A DNA stretch of 64,000 nt from an uncultured Sphingomonadaceae bacterium (lineage in GTDB: Bacteria; Pseudomonadota; Alphaproteobacteria; Sphingomonadales; Sphingomonadaceae), in NCBI GenBank assembly GCA_937995515.1, contig CALKJZ010000012.1:1-64000 (forward strand). The letters run 5' to 3'. Each line of letters starts with the position of its first letter. The stretch's first letter is position 1. Below, in pieces: positions 1-8,557 of this stretch. A model generated the notes under the pieces. It saw only the letters and a program-made list of their open reading frames with translations, did not search any database and was not told where the DNA came from. Made by a program: the position numbers and the translations under genes.

Positions 1-62
1 CCCGACCCCCCACCCGTGACCAGCGCAACCTTGCCCGCGACCCTTCCGGACGCCTCTGCCAT
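1..62 (-). CDS. Short-chain dehydrogenase/reductase, N-terminal fragment
   Basis: Only the first 20 codons lie in the window; the gene runs off the left edge. The ATG reads leftwards from base 62 and follows a strong purine-rich ribosome site (GGAGGAGGAAGG). The peptide begins MAEASGRVAGKVALVTGGGS, the first beta strand and glycine-rich NAD(P)-binding turn (TGxxxG) of classical short-chain dehydrogenases. It is divergent from the TetR gene 108 bases away, a common arrangement for a TetR regulator and its target. The substrate cannot be read; an acyl-CoA or alcohol dehydrogenase role would fit the neighbours. Confidence 0.75.
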   Translation of the reverse strand, partial: MAEASGRVAGKVALVTGGGS

Positions 63-120
63 CTGCCTTCCTCCTCCCGTCGTGCTCCCGTCGTGCGCCC
101 AGCCTGTGGCACGGCGCGCC

Positions 121-149
121 GGAAAAACAAACATCCTTGACTTTTTTCC
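121..149. promoter_or_regulatory. Possible operator/promoter between SDR and tetR
   Basis: A 7-base inverted repeat (GGAAAAA at 121-127, TTTTTCC at 143-149) surrounds a TTGACT hexamer at 137-142 that could be a -35 element for the TetR gene. No convincing -10 is visible at the right spacing. A direct repeat of CCCGTCGTG (76-84 and 87-95) lies closer to the SDR start. TetR proteins often bind such divergent intergenic palindromes; binding here is inference. Confidence 0.3.
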
Positions 150-170
150 CGCCAGTTCCGACCGGGCGGC

Positions 171-809
171 ATGGCAGATGGCGTTCCGGCCGCATTACGC
201 ACCCGAGCCAGCGGGGAGCCGAGCCTTCAGGCGTTGAAATCGGCCAACACGCGGGCCCGCCTCATCGAGGCGACCATCGCGACGATCGTGAAACATGGCT
301 ATGCCAGTGCCACCACGCCGCGCGTGGCCGCAGAGGCCGGGCTCTCGCGCGGGGCGATGATGCACCATTTCCAGAGCGGTGCCGCGCTGATGCAGGCCGC
401 GATCACGGAACTGCACGAGAAGCGGCTGCGGGCGTTCCGCAGGGGCGTGGAGAACCGCCCGCACGATGTCGGCATGCTGGTGCGCACCTACTGGCGCCAG
501 CTCGCCAGCCCGACCTTCATCGCCTTCCACGAACTCGCCGTCGCCGCACGGACCGACCCCGGCCTCGCCCGCATCCTCGTGCCCGCGCAGCGCGAGTTCC
601 AGGCACGCTGGTACCGGCTTGCCACCGATCTCTTCCCCGAGTGGCAGGCCGACAGGGCGCGCTTCCGGCTGGCGCTCAGCCTGTCGCAGACGACGCTCGA
701 GGGAATGGCGGTGGCGCGACTCACCGGCACGCTCGAGCCCGACATGGTCGAGCCGCTGCTCGTCGATCTCGAGGCGCGGATTCTCGCGCTGCGGCCCGAC
801 AGCGGATGA
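171..809 (+). CDS. TetR/AcrR family transcriptional regulator
   Basis: A 212-residue protein, the usual TetR size. Residues about 27-67 form the helix-turn-helix, with the family pattern of helix, GYASATT turn, and the recognition segment around GLSRGAMMHHF. The C-terminal two thirds is a helical ligand-binding domain with no recognisable signature. Its stop overlaps the start of the CoA-transferase gene (ATGA at 806-809), so the two are translationally coupled. It is divergent from the SDR gene at the left edge. It probably represses this acyl-CoA cluster in response to a CoA thioester or its acid; the ligand is unknown. Confidence 0.9.
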   Translation: MADGVPAALRTRASGEPSLQALKSANTRARLIEATIATIVKHGYASATTPRVAAEAGLSRGAMMHHFQSGAALMQAAITELHEKRLRAFRRGVENRPHDVGMLVRTYWRQLASPTFIAFHELAVAARTDPGLARILVPAQREFQARWYRLATDLFPEWQADRARFRLALSLSQTTLEGMAVARLTGTLEPDMVEPLLVDLEARILALRPDSG

Positions 810-2020
810 GCGGCGGCTTGACGGGCCGGGGGCAGGGGCCGCTTGCCGCGGTGCGGGTCGTCGATCTCACCTCGGTGCTGATGGGCCCCTATGCCACGCA
901 GATCTTCGCCGACCTCGGTGCCGATGTCATCAAGGTGGAAAGCCCCGAGGGCGACACGACCCGCCAGCTGCCGCCCGGCCACGCGCCCGACCGCGGCGGC
1001 ATGTTCCTGAACCTCAACCGCGGCAAGCGCTCGCTTGCACTCGATCTGAAGCGCCCTGCGGCGCGCGCCGCCCTGCTGCGGCTGGCTGGCACGGCCGATG
1101 TCTTCGTCCACTCCATGCGGCTTGCAGCCGTCCGGCGGCTCGGGCTCGACTATGCTGCGGTCAAGGCGGCCAACCCGGCAATCGTCTATGCCAATCTCTA
1201 CGGCTTCGGTCGCGACGGCCCCTATCGCGACCATCCGGCCTATGACGACATCGTGCAGGCCGCCTCGGGCCTTGCGGCGCTTCAGGGCCGGTTCGCGCGC
1301 GATGGCGAGCCGCGCTTCGTGGCAACCGTCGTCGCCGACAAGGTCGCCGGCCTCACCGCCGCCTATGCCATCATCGCGGCACTCTATGCGCGCGAGCGCA
1401 CCGGGCTCGGCCAGGAGATCGAGGTGCCGATGTTCGAGACGCTGGTCTCCTTCGCCATGGTCGAGCATCTGAACGGCGCCGTCTTCCGCCCGCCGCTCGG
1501 CCCGCCCGAATATCCGCGTGTGGTCGCCCCCGAGCGGAGACCCTACCGCACCGCCGACGGCCATATTGCCGTGATGATCTATACCGATCGCCAGTGGCGC
1601 GCCTTTTTCGACGCGCTCGGCCACCCCGTCTGGTCGCGCGACCCTGCCTTTGCAAGCCTGCGCGCGCGCACCGAGAACATCGGCATGGTGCTCGGGCGGC
1701 TGGCAGATGTGCTGCGCGGCCGGACGACGGAGGCCTGGATGGCGCTGTTCGAGGCGGCCGGCATTCCGGCCATGCCGATTTTCTCGACAGCCGACCTCCT
1801 CGAGAACCCGCACCTCGATGCTGTCGGCTTCTGGCAGGAGCGCGAGACCGAGCACGGCCCGGTGCGGCTTTCCGGCATCCCGACGCGCTTTTCCAGAACC
1901 CCGGGCGCGGTCGGCGAGCCCGGGCCCGCGCTCGGTGCGCACGGGCGGGAGATCCTTGACGAGCTCGGGTACAGCAAGGCCGAGGCGGAGATGATCCTCG
2001 GCGAGGCTCAGCCGGCGTGA
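806..2020 (+). CDS. CaiB/BaiF family (class III) CoA transferase
   Basis: 404 residues. The start at 806 overlaps the tetR stop; the frame is open further upstream, but this ATG begins the conserved N-terminus (PLAAVRVVDLTSVLMGPYA). Class III CoA-transferases move CoA between carboxylic acids through an aspartyl-CoA intermediate. The conserved Asp lies in HPAYDDIVQA, about residue 147. Other family landmarks are GADVIKVE, NRGKRSLALDL and the ending GAHGREIL. It should activate or exchange a carboxylic acid at the head of the pathway encoded here. The last 13 bases overlap the convergent DUF35 gene. Family assignment is firm; the substrate is unknown. Confidence 0.93.
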   Translation: MSGGLTGRGQGPLAAVRVVDLTSVLMGPYATQIFADLGADVIKVESPEGDTTRQLPPGHAPDRGGMFLNLNRGKRSLALDLKRPAARAALLRLAGTADVFVHSMRLAAVRRLGLDYAAVKAANPAIVYANLYGFGRDGPYRDHPAYDDIVQAASGLAALQGRFARDGEPRFVATVVADKVAGLTAAYAIIAALYARERTGLGQEIEVPMFETLVSFAMVEHLNGAVFRPPLGPPEYPRVVAPERRPYRTADGHIAVMIYTDRQWRAFFDALGHPVWSRDPAFASLRARTENIGMVLGRLADVLRGRTTEAWMALFEAAGIPAMPIFSTADLLENPHLDAVGFWQERETEHGPVRLSGIPTRFSRTPGAVGEPGPALGAHGREILDELGYSKAEAEMILGEAQPA

Positions 2021-2388
2021 ACCGGCGCGAACAGCAGCAGCGGCCCGTCGTCGGTCATGGCGATCTGCGCTTTCACGCGCAGCCCGATCGCCACCTCCGC
2101 TGGCGGAAGATCGACGACGCGCGACATGAGCCTTACCCCTTCGTCGAGCTCGACGATGGCGACATTGTGATCCCGGGCCGGCGGCCGGGCGCGCACGACG
2201 GTGGTGGAATAGACGGTGCCAAGGCCGCTCGGCTCCACCCACTCGAGCGCCGCCCCGGTGCCCGGCGCGGCGACGCGGGGCGGAAAAACGTGCACCCCCG
2301 TCGTCGGATCGCGCTGCACGAGGAACCGGCCCGCACGCAGCGCCGCATGCCAGATCGCGGCGGGGCCGGGGGCGGAGCCATCTGCCAT
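2008..2388 (-). CDS. DUF35 OB-fold protein lacking the zinc-ribbon cysteines
   Basis: 126 residues with the order typical of DUF35 acyl-CoA-associated proteins: an N-terminal helix (IWHAALRAGRFLVQR), a short ribbon region (FPPRV), and an OB fold (GTVYSTTVV, AIVELDEGVRLMSRVVD). The four cysteines that normally bind zinc are all absent; their stretch contains Asp, Thr and Gly instead. DUF35 proteins act as subunits of thiolase-like enzymes, as in the Ltp2-ChsH2 steroid aldolase and the benzylsuccinate pathway thiolase BbsAB. The thiolase-like gene lies 44 bases away and divergent, so a complex between the two is the natural inference. Confidence 0.8.
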   Translation of the reverse strand: MADGSAPGPAAIWHAALRAGRFLVQRDPTTGVHVFPPRVAAPGTGAALEWVEPSGLGTVYSTTVVRARPPARDHNVAIVELDEGVRLMSRVVDLPPAEVAIGLRVKAQIAMTDDGPLLLFAPVHAG

Positions 2389-2432
2389 GGCGGGCCCGTG
2401 CCACCGCGGGCGCGGCTGCGCAAGACGGCGCG

Positions 2433-3578
2433 ATGAGCGGCTTTCCGCGCGGGCGCACAGCGATCGTCGGGGCCGCCACCTTCGGGCTCGGGGAATGCCC
2501 GGGCTGGTCGTCGCTGGAGATGGCTGCCAAGGCCACCCACCTCGCGCTTGCCGATGCCGGGGTTGGCCTCGCCGAGGTCGATGCGCTGTTCATCTGCACG
2601 CCCGACGACTTCCTCTCGGGCCTGAGCTTTGCCGAGGCGCTCGGCATCCGTCCGCGCTACACCGACAACAACCGTACGGGAGGCTCCGCCTTCATGAGCC
2701 ACCTGATGGTGGCGGCCCTCGCGCTCGATGCCGGGTTGTGCAATGTCGCGGTGGTGGCACATGGCTCCAACCAGCGCAGCGGAGCCGGCGGCAGGCTGGT
2801 GGCCGCAGCCCGTCCGAGCGTGTGGGAGGCGCCCTATGGCGCGCTCTTTCCCGCCTCGTCCTATGCGCTTGCCGCCGCGCGCCACATGCACGCGTTCGGC
2901 ACCACCCGCGCCCAGCTGGCCGAAGTGGCCGTCGCCGCGCGGCAGTGGGCCAATGCCAATCCCGAGGCCTTCGCCCGTGGCCCGCTGTCCATCGACGACT
3001 GTCTTGCCGCGCGGATGGTCTCGGACCCGCTTTCGGTGCGTGACTGCTGCCTCGTGACCGATGGCGCGGCAGCGCTCGTGGTGACCCGCGCCGACCGCGC
3101 CCAGGACCTTCCCCGCCCGCCGGTTGCCGTGCTCGGCGCTGCGGCGGCCACATGGCACCAGTCGATCTCGTGCGCGCCCGACCTTGTCACGACGGCAGCC
3201 GCCGAATCCGGGCCGCGTGCGCTGGCCGCAGCGGGGGTGGCGCTTGCCGAGGTCGATGTCGTTCAGCTCTATGATGCCTTCACCATCAACACCATCCTCT
3301 TTCTCGAGGATCTCGGCTTCTGCCCGAAGGGCGAGGGCGGGCGGTTCGTGGAGGGCGGCCGGATCGCGCCGGGTGGCGACCTGCCGGTCAACACCAACGG
3401 CGGCGGGCTCTCCTGCGCCCACCCCGGCATGTATGGCCTCCTCGCGCTCGTCGAGGCGGTGCGGCAGCTGCGCGGCGAGGCGGCAAGCCCTGTGCCCGGT
3501 GCGCGGCTTGCGCTGGTGCACGGCAATGGCGGCACGCTGTCCAGCCAGGCGACGGTCGTGCTCGGCCGGACCGGCTGA
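2433..3578 (+). CDS. Thiolase-like protein (SCP2/Ltp2 type), probable aldolase or lyase subunit
   Basis: 381 residues with a thiolase fold: N-terminal IVGAATFGLG, and C-terminal NGGGLSCAHPGMYG carrying the active-site His at about 330. The nucleophilic Cys loop of true thiolases is replaced by RTGGSAFMSH around residue 85, so ordinary Claisen cleavage is unlikely. A YDAFT motif with Tyr at about 280 and LEDLGFCPKGEGG are features of the non-thiolytic Ltp2-like branch, which works with DUF35 partners in retro-aldol cleavage of acyl-CoA side chains. Such a partner is divergently encoded next door. The reaction is inferred; the fold assignment is secure. Confidence 0.88.
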   Translation: MSGFPRGRTAIVGAATFGLGECPGWSSLEMAAKATHLALADAGVGLAEVDALFICTPDDFLSGLSFAEALGIRPRYTDNNRTGGSAFMSHLMVAALALDAGLCNVAVVAHGSNQRSGAGGRLVAAARPSVWEAPYGALFPASSYALAAARHMHAFGTTRAQLAEVAVAARQWANANPEAFARGPLSIDDCLAARMVSDPLSVRDCCLVTDGAAALVVTRADRAQDLPRPPVAVLGAAAATWHQSISCAPDLVTTAAAESGPRALAAAGVALAEVDVVQLYDAFTINTILFLEDLGFCPKGEGGRFVEGGRIAPGGDLPVNTNGGGLSCAHPGMYGLLALVEAVRQLRGEAASPVPGARLALVHGNGGTLSSQATVVLGRTG

Positions 3579-3581
3579 GGC

Positions 3582-4880
3582 TCAGCCGCGCGGCGAGAGC
3601 GTCCGGTCCCAGAGCACCCAGGCAAGGAGCAGGCCGAGTGCCGCGGCGCCGAGGAGATAGGGAAGCTCCCGGTTGACGCCGTAGAGCGCGATGCCCGCGG
3701 CCGGTGCCAGGATGAAGCAGGCGCCGTTGACGGAGGTCACCGCGCCGGCGACCCCGCCCTGCTCGGCGCGCGTGACGGCCAGCGAGGCGCCGGCCGTAAA
3801 GCCGGGCCGGGCGAAGCCATAGCCGAGGCTTGCCACCGCAAAGGCCAGCACCAGCTGGTAGAATCCGGGGGCGAGAGCGATGCCCGCCGTACCGACCGAT
3901 GCCAGCGCCGTGCCCCAGCGCATCAGCTGGGCCGGGCTCATCGCAAGGATCCGGATGATGCCCCACTGGGCGAGGAGCGTGGCGCCCGCACCTGCCATCA
4001 GCGTGATGCCGATGAGCTGGGCAGCCTCGAGCCCGCCGAACGCTATCCGGTCGATGATGAGAAAGCCGATGGCCTGGAAGGTGGCCGCCTGCAGCGAGCC
4101 GACGAGGAAGCCATAGACGAGGAAGGGCTTGATCCGCGGATCGCGGAAGGCGGGCGGCAGGCGGATGCCGCTTGCGCTTGCGGCCTCGGCCGCCATCACG
4201 CTGGCACCCGTCGGCGCAGCGCCGATGTCGGGCACCGTGGCGGCAGCCCCGCGGCCGGAGCCGAGGGCAGGGGAGTCGTCGGGGAGCCCGCGCCACAGCG
4301 CGACATAGACCCCGAGCGCGATGGCGGCGAAGGCGAACATCGGCCCGGCAAGGTCCACCACGGGCAGGATGAAGAAGGGCGCAAGCGCCGGGCCGAGGAT
4401 GGTGCCGAGCCCGAAGGCCGAGGACAGGATGGCGAGCGCCGAGGTCCGCTCGCCGGCGCTGGTGCGGCTTGCGACATAGGCCTGTGCGGCCGGGTTGGTG
4501 GCCGCGCCGAAAATGCCGAAAAGCGTGCGGGTGAGCATGAACAGGCCGAGCGTGACAAGGCCCGAGATGAGCCCCCGCATGCCGGCAAGGACCACCAGCG
4601 CCGAAAGCAGCATCGAGGCGGCAAAGCCCAAAACTCCGATCCCCATCAGCAGCCGCCGGCCGCGCAGGTCCGACTGGCGGGCCCAGAACGGGGCGGTCAC
4701 GGTCCACAGCAGTGCCGAAAGCGAGAAGATCAGCGCCACGCCAAGATCCGGGATCTCAAGCGTGCGCCCGATCACCGGCAGGATCGAGTGCAGCGCCGTG
4801 TTGCCGGCGGCTGCGACCAGCAGGGCTGCGAACACCAGCGCCATCTCGGTACGCGCAAGCGTTTGGCCGGGCTGCGCCAT
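3582..4880 (-). CDS. MFS transporter (drug or metabolite efflux type)
   Basis: 432 residues with about twelve hydrophobic segments. The loop between segments 2 and 3 has the major-facilitator motif A signature (ARQSDLRGRRLLMG), and AFGLGTILGPALAPF fits motif C of proton-antiporting exporters. Four bases after its start the EamA gene ends, so the two minus-strand transporters form an operon with EamA first. It ends three bases from the convergent thiolase-like gene. The substrate cannot be deduced; the location suggests export or uptake linked to the acyl-CoA cluster. Confidence 0.88.
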   Translation of the reverse strand: MAQPGQTLARTEMALVFAALLVAAAGNTALHSILPVIGRTLEIPDLGVALIFSLSALLWTVTAPFWARQSDLRGRRLLMGIGVLGFAASMLLSALVVLAGMRGLISGLVTLGLFMLTRTLFGIFGAATNPAAQAYVASRTSAGERTSALAILSSAFGLGTILGPALAPFFILPVVDLAGPMFAFAAIALGVYVALWRGLPDDSPALGSGRGAAATVPDIGAAPTGASVMAAEAASASGIRLPPAFRDPRIKPFLVYGFLVGSLQAATFQAIGFLIIDRIAFGGLEAAQLIGITLMAGAGATLLAQWGIIRILAMSPAQLMRWGTALASVGTAGIALAPGFYQLVLAFAVASLGYGFARPGFTAGASLAVTRAEQGGVAGAVTSVNGACFILAPAAGIALYGVNRELPYLLGAAALGLLLAWVLWDRTLSPRG

Positions 4881-4882
4881 GC

Positions 4883-5770
4883 TCAGGCCGCAGGGGAGGA
4901 CAGCGCCAGCACAGCCTTGCGGCGGGCCTGCCAGAGGCAGGCAAGCGCGATGATGGCCGCGCCGGCCATGGTCCTCAGGCTCATCGGCTCAGCAAAGATG
5001 GCCCAACCGAAGAGCGCCGCCCAGAGAAGGGCGGTATATTCGAAGGGAGCGAGCACCTGCGCCTCGGCCCGCGCATAGGCGCGGGTGACGAGCTGGAGGG
5101 CGACGGCCCCGAAGAGCCCGGCAAGGCCGACCCACAGCCAGTCGATGCCGCGGGGCAGCCAGGCCTCCGCCGGCACCTGCCAGGCGACCAGCGGCACCAG
5201 CAGCGCGATCGGCACCGCGGCGCCGAAGAGGCTGAGCAGCGACGGGCCATCGCGCGCGGCGCGCAGCCGGGTGATGACGGTTGCAACCGCATAGGTCAGC
5301 GCGGAGAGCAGCACCGCGCCCACGCCCAGCAGCCGCTCGGGAGCAAGGGTGCGCGGGTCGGCGCCAAGCGCCACGAGCACGCCAAGAAAGCCGATCGCGC
5401 CCGCCGTCACGCTGCCCGGCTCCAGCCGTTCACCGATCAGCAGGCTTGCAAGCGGCGGGATGAGCAGCGGCGCGACGAAGGCGAAGGTCACGGCCTCGGC
5501 GAGCGGCAGCACGGTGAGCGACCAGAAGAAGAGCACGGCAGAGGCGGCAATCATGGCGCCGCGCAGCAGGTTGGCGGGCAGCATAGCGCCCCGGATGGCG
5601 GGCCGTCCCTCTCGCCACCAGAAGGGCAGGATGAAGAGGACGGCCGCGACATAGCGCCACAATGTCGCAACGAGCACCGAATGCTGGCTGACAAGGTGCT
5701 TCATGATCGCATCCATCGCGCAGAAGAACGCGATCCCGACAACATAGAGAAGGAACGGCGCCGGGCCCAT
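4883..5770 (-). CDS. EamA/DMT family inner-membrane transporter
   Basis: About 295 residues with ten predicted membrane segments arranged as two EamA repeats; the conserved junction FVAPLLIPPLASLLIGERL closes the first and EYTALLWAALFGWAIFAEPM the second. I chose the ATG at 5770 because AGGTGAGG sits just upstream; a GTG three codons earlier (5779) is the alternative. Drug/metabolite transporters of this type move amino acids, nucleotide precursors or small organics. It is the first gene of a two-gene minus-strand operon with the MFS transporter, separated by two bases. Confidence 0.88.
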   Translation of the reverse strand: MGPAPFLLYVVGIAFFCAMDAIMKHLVSQHSVLVATLWRYVAAVLFILPFWWREGRPAIRGAMLPANLLRGAMIAASAVLFFWSLTVLPLAEAVTFAFVAPLLIPPLASLLIGERLEPGSVTAGAIGFLGVLVALGADPRTLAPERLLGVGAVLLSALTYAVATVITRLRAARDGPSLLSLFGAAVPIALLVPLVAWQVPAEAWLPRGIDWLWVGLAGLFGAVALQLVTRAYARAEAQVLAPFEYTALLWAALFGWAIFAEPMSLRTMAGAAIIALACLWQARRKAVLALSSPAA

Positions 5771-5949
5771 GGCCCTCACCTGTGGCCTTGCCGTTGCAGT
5801 TGCAAGCGCGCGCTTCTAGATGGGCCGGGCGGCCGTAGCGGCCGGCGCGGCGGCGAGGCCTGCAACGCCGCCCGCCCGGGAACCCGGACGCGGCCGAGTC
5901 CGGCGGCAGGCAGGACCGGGCGCAGGGTCATGTGGGAAGGGTAGGAACG

Positions 5950-6534
5950 ATGGCGAAGCTGTTGGGCAATCTGAGCTATGCAGTTGCGCTCGGCGTGCTG
6001 CTGCTGCTTGTGGTGATGTTCGGCTTTCACCTCCAGTCCGGCATCGACCAGGCCTACACCAACGCCTTCTTCCGGTTCACGCACGTGCTTCTCGGCATCA
6101 TGTGGATCGGCCTTCTTTACTATTTCAACTTCGTGCAGATCCCGACCATGCCGAAGGTGCCGGCCGACCTGAAGCCGGCAGTGTCGAAATATATCGCTCC
6201 CGAGGCGCTGTTCTGGTTCCGCTGGGCGGCGGCCTTCACCGTGCTCACCGGGCTCATCATTGCGTGGATCAACGGCTATCTGGCGCAGGCGCTGCTGCTG
6301 CAGTCGCCCTTCCGGCTGATCGGGCTCGGCATGTGGCTCGCGCTCATCATGGCGTTCAACGTCTGGTTCGTGATCTGGCCGAACCAGAAGAAGGCGCTGG
6401 GGATCGTGGAGGCCGATGCCGACACCAAGGCCCGCGCTGCCACCACGGCCATGCTGTTCAGCCGGACGAACACGGTGCTCTCGCTGCCGATGCTCTATGC
6501 GATGGTGACGCAGGGCCTCCTCGGCCAGGGCTGA
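5950..6534 (+). CDS. Urate hydroxylase PuuD-type membrane domain protein
   Basis: 194 residues starting at the ATG preceded by GGAAGGGTAGGA. Five hydrophobic segments are visible (about residues 8-27, 45-65, 90-110, 120-140 and 160-180), with conserved-looking FRFTHVLLGIMWIGLLYYFN and FNVWFVIWPNQKKALG. These match the membrane part of PuuD-like urate oxidases, which in complete form carry a C-terminal cytochrome domain; that domain is absent here. Stand-alone versions are widespread in alphaproteobacteria and their function is not established. It is divergent from the EamA operon and convergent with the LytTR regulator. Confidence 0.7.
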   Translation: MAKLLGNLSYAVALGVLLLLVVMFGFHLQSGIDQAYTNAFFRFTHVLLGIMWIGLLYYFNFVQIPTMPKVPADLKPAVSKYIAPEALFWFRWAAAFTVLTGLIIAWINGYLAQALLLQSPFRLIGLGMWLALIMAFNVWFVIWPNQKKALGIVEADADTKARAATTAMLFSRTNTVLSLPMLYAMVTQGLLGQG

Positions 6535-6588
6535 GCGCGCAGCCCGCGCTCCCCCGTCTGAGCCCCCGGCTCGCCCTGGCGCGGGCGG

Positions 6589-7383
6589 CTAGAGCAGCCG
6601 GGCCACCACGTCGCGGTAGGAGCGGGACACCTTGACCGTGGCGCCCGAGGCGAGAGTCAGGAAACATTCGCCGTTGGTGTGCGGCTTCACCTGGCGCACG
6701 TTGTCGAGGTTGACGATGGTCGAGCGGTGGACGCGCTGGAACTTGCGCGGGTCCAGCCGGCGCTCGAGATCCTTCATGGTCTCGCGCAGCACCAGCGTGC
6801 GGTCTGCGGTTGCAAGGCACATATAGTCGCCGGCCGCGTCGATCCGCTCGATCGTGTCGACATCGACCCGGAAGATCTGCCCCTGATCCTTCACGCTGAT
6901 CACCCGCTCGTAGCGGTCCGGCGAGGGCTCGGCCGCTTCGGCCAGCTCGCCCGCGCTTTCCGGGTCCACCTCGGCCAGCCGGGCGGCGAGGCGCTCGGCT
7001 TCCGAGCACAGCCGCCGCTCGGAAATCCGGGTGCGCACCCGGTCGAGGGTGAGCGCAAGGCGGTCGGTCTCCACCGGCTTCATCAGATAGTCGACTGCCT
7101 GCGCCTCGAACGCCCGGATGGCATGGTCGGAATAGGCGGTCACGAACACGAACAGCGGCGGCTCGATGTCGGCAAGCGCGGAGACGACGGAAAATCCGTC
7201 GAACCCCGGCATCTGGATGTCGAGGAACACGAGGTCCGGTTTGTGGGTGCGGATGGCGCGGATCGCCTCCCGCCCGTTGCCGGCTTCGCCGACCAGCTCG
7301 ATATCAGGGTGCGCCTCGAGCCGGAGCTTCAGGCCCTTGATGGCCAGCGGTTCGTCGTCGACGAGCAGCGTGCGGATGCTCAT
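6589..7383 (-). CDS. LytTR-family response regulator
   Basis: 264 residues. The receiver domain occupies about residues 3-120, with acidic residues D9-D10, phospho-acceptor D55 in FLDIQMPG, and the T/K switch residues in FVTAYSDHAIRAF and DYLMKPV. The C-terminal LytTR DNA-binding domain (about 165-264) includes IDAAGDYMCL and FQRVHRSTIVNLDNV. It overlaps the sensor kinase gene by four bases (ATGA), so the pair is translationally coupled. LytTR regulators usually bind direct repeats near few targets; none is obvious here. Confidence 0.95.
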   Translation of the reverse strand: MSIRTLLVDDEPLAIKGLKLRLEAHPDIELVGEAGNGREAIRAIRTHKPDLVFLDIQMPGFDGFSVVSALADIEPPLFVFVTAYSDHAIRAFEAQAVDYLMKPVETDRLALTLDRVRTRISERRLCSEAERLAARLAEVDPESAGELAEAAEPSPDRYERVISVKDQGQIFRVDVDTIERIDAAGDYMCLATADRTLVLRETMKDLERRLDPRKFQRVHRSTIVNLDNVRQVKPHTNGECFLTLASGATVKVSRSYRDVVARLL

Positions 7384-8546
7384 GGGGCAACCTCTTGGAG
7401 AAGTGGGGGCTGGGTCGCAGCGGGCGGCTCGGGTGCGGTCATCTGCAGCGGAATGTCGATGACAACCAACAACCCCTCGCCCCTCGACCCGCCGGATTGA
7501 ACCGGGCCTGAACCATCGTTGGGCAGGAGTGCGAGGAACTGGTCGTCGCCATAGGCCTGGAACAGCCGCTCGCGGATGTTCTCGAGCCCCACGCCGGTAT
7601 TGGCACCGGTGGGCCCGGGCCGCCGGCCGCCGAGCCCCGGCCCGGTGTCGGCAACGCGGATCTCGAGCCGGGGCCCGACGGCTCGTGCCGAGACCAGAAT
7701 GTCGGCCCCGTCCTCCTGCGGGGTCACGGCATATTTGACCGCATTTTCGACAAGCGGCTGCAGCAGCAGCGAGGGCAGGCGCGCCTGCATCACCTCGGGC
7801 GCGATGTCGAAATGGGTCCGCAGCCGGTCCTCGAAGCGGGTGCGCTCGATGTCGAGGTAGAGCTTGAGCGCCTCGACCTCCTGCGCCACGGTTGCCATGC
7901 CCTCCCGCTCGCCCACCAGCGTGTAGCGGAGGAACGAGGAGAGGCGCGAGAGCATGGTGTTGGCGCGGTCCGTATCGCCAAGGAGCACCAGCGTGGAGAT
8001 GGAGTTGAGGGTGTTGAACAGGAAGTGCGGGTTCAGCTGGTAGCGCAGCATCTCCAGCTGTGCGCGGTTGGCGAGGCTTGCGATGTTGGCAAGCCGCTGG
8101 TTCTGCTCGGCAAGCATGAGATAATAGTTGATCATGTAGTAAAGCGCGGTCCAGGCGCCGAGCACGAGAATGGTGAGCAGGATCGCGCCGAAGAACTCGA
8201 TCCCCTGCGGGCGCCAGCCCTGCTCGTAGAAGGTCGCGTGCGCCCAGACCGAGAGCACCGAAAAGACGATCGACGCCGAAACGAGGATGAGGAGGGTGAG
8301 CGTGACGGCCCAGGCCGGGCGCATGCGGATGGTGCTGCGATAGGCCCAGGCCATCAGCAGGGTGATCGAGAAGCCGGTGACCGTCTCGAGGACGATGGGC
8401 AGGACGAAATCGATCCCCATGCGGTTCGCCAGCCCGCCCAGCGCGCGCAGCAGGAAATAGCCGGCCCAGCCGGCAAGCTGCAGGGTCCAGAAGGCCCGGT
8501 TCTTGTCGGCGAAGAAGCTCTCGCGCGTGATCCCCGGCAGCGCCAT
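7380..8546 (-). CDS. LytS-like sensor histidine kinase (His_kinase/HATPase_c)
   Basis: 388 residues. Four hydrophobic segments fill residues about 18-140. The His_kinase motif LNPHFLFNTLNSI has the phospho-accepting His at about 174, followed by an ATPase domain with the N box (PLVENAVKYAV) and G box (VADTGPGLGG). A ribosome site AGGGGTGA precedes the ATG; the start is 11 bases after the holA stop. It partners the overlapping LytTR regulator. Sharing a transcript with leuS-lptE-holA would tie its level to housekeeping expression; the signal sensed is unknown. Confidence 0.93.
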   Translation of the reverse strand: MALPGITRESFFADKNRAFWTLQLAGWAGYFLLRALGGLANRMGIDFVLPIVLETVTGFSITLLMAWAYRSTIRMRPAWAVTLTLLILVSASIVFSVLSVWAHATFYEQGWRPQGIEFFGAILLTILVLGAWTALYYMINYYLMLAEQNQRLANIASLANRAQLEMLRYQLNPHFLFNTLNSISTLVLLGDTDRANTMLSRLSSFLRYTLVGEREGMATVAQEVEALKLYLDIERTRFEDRLRTHFDIAPEVMQARLPSLLLQPLVENAVKYAVTPQEDGADILVSARAVGPRLEIRVADTGPGLGGRRPGPTGANTGVGLENIRERLFQAYGDDQFLALLPNDGSGPVQSGGSRGEGLLVVIDIPLQMTAPEPPAATQPPLLQEVAP

Positions 8547-8557
8547 GGCTGTCACCC

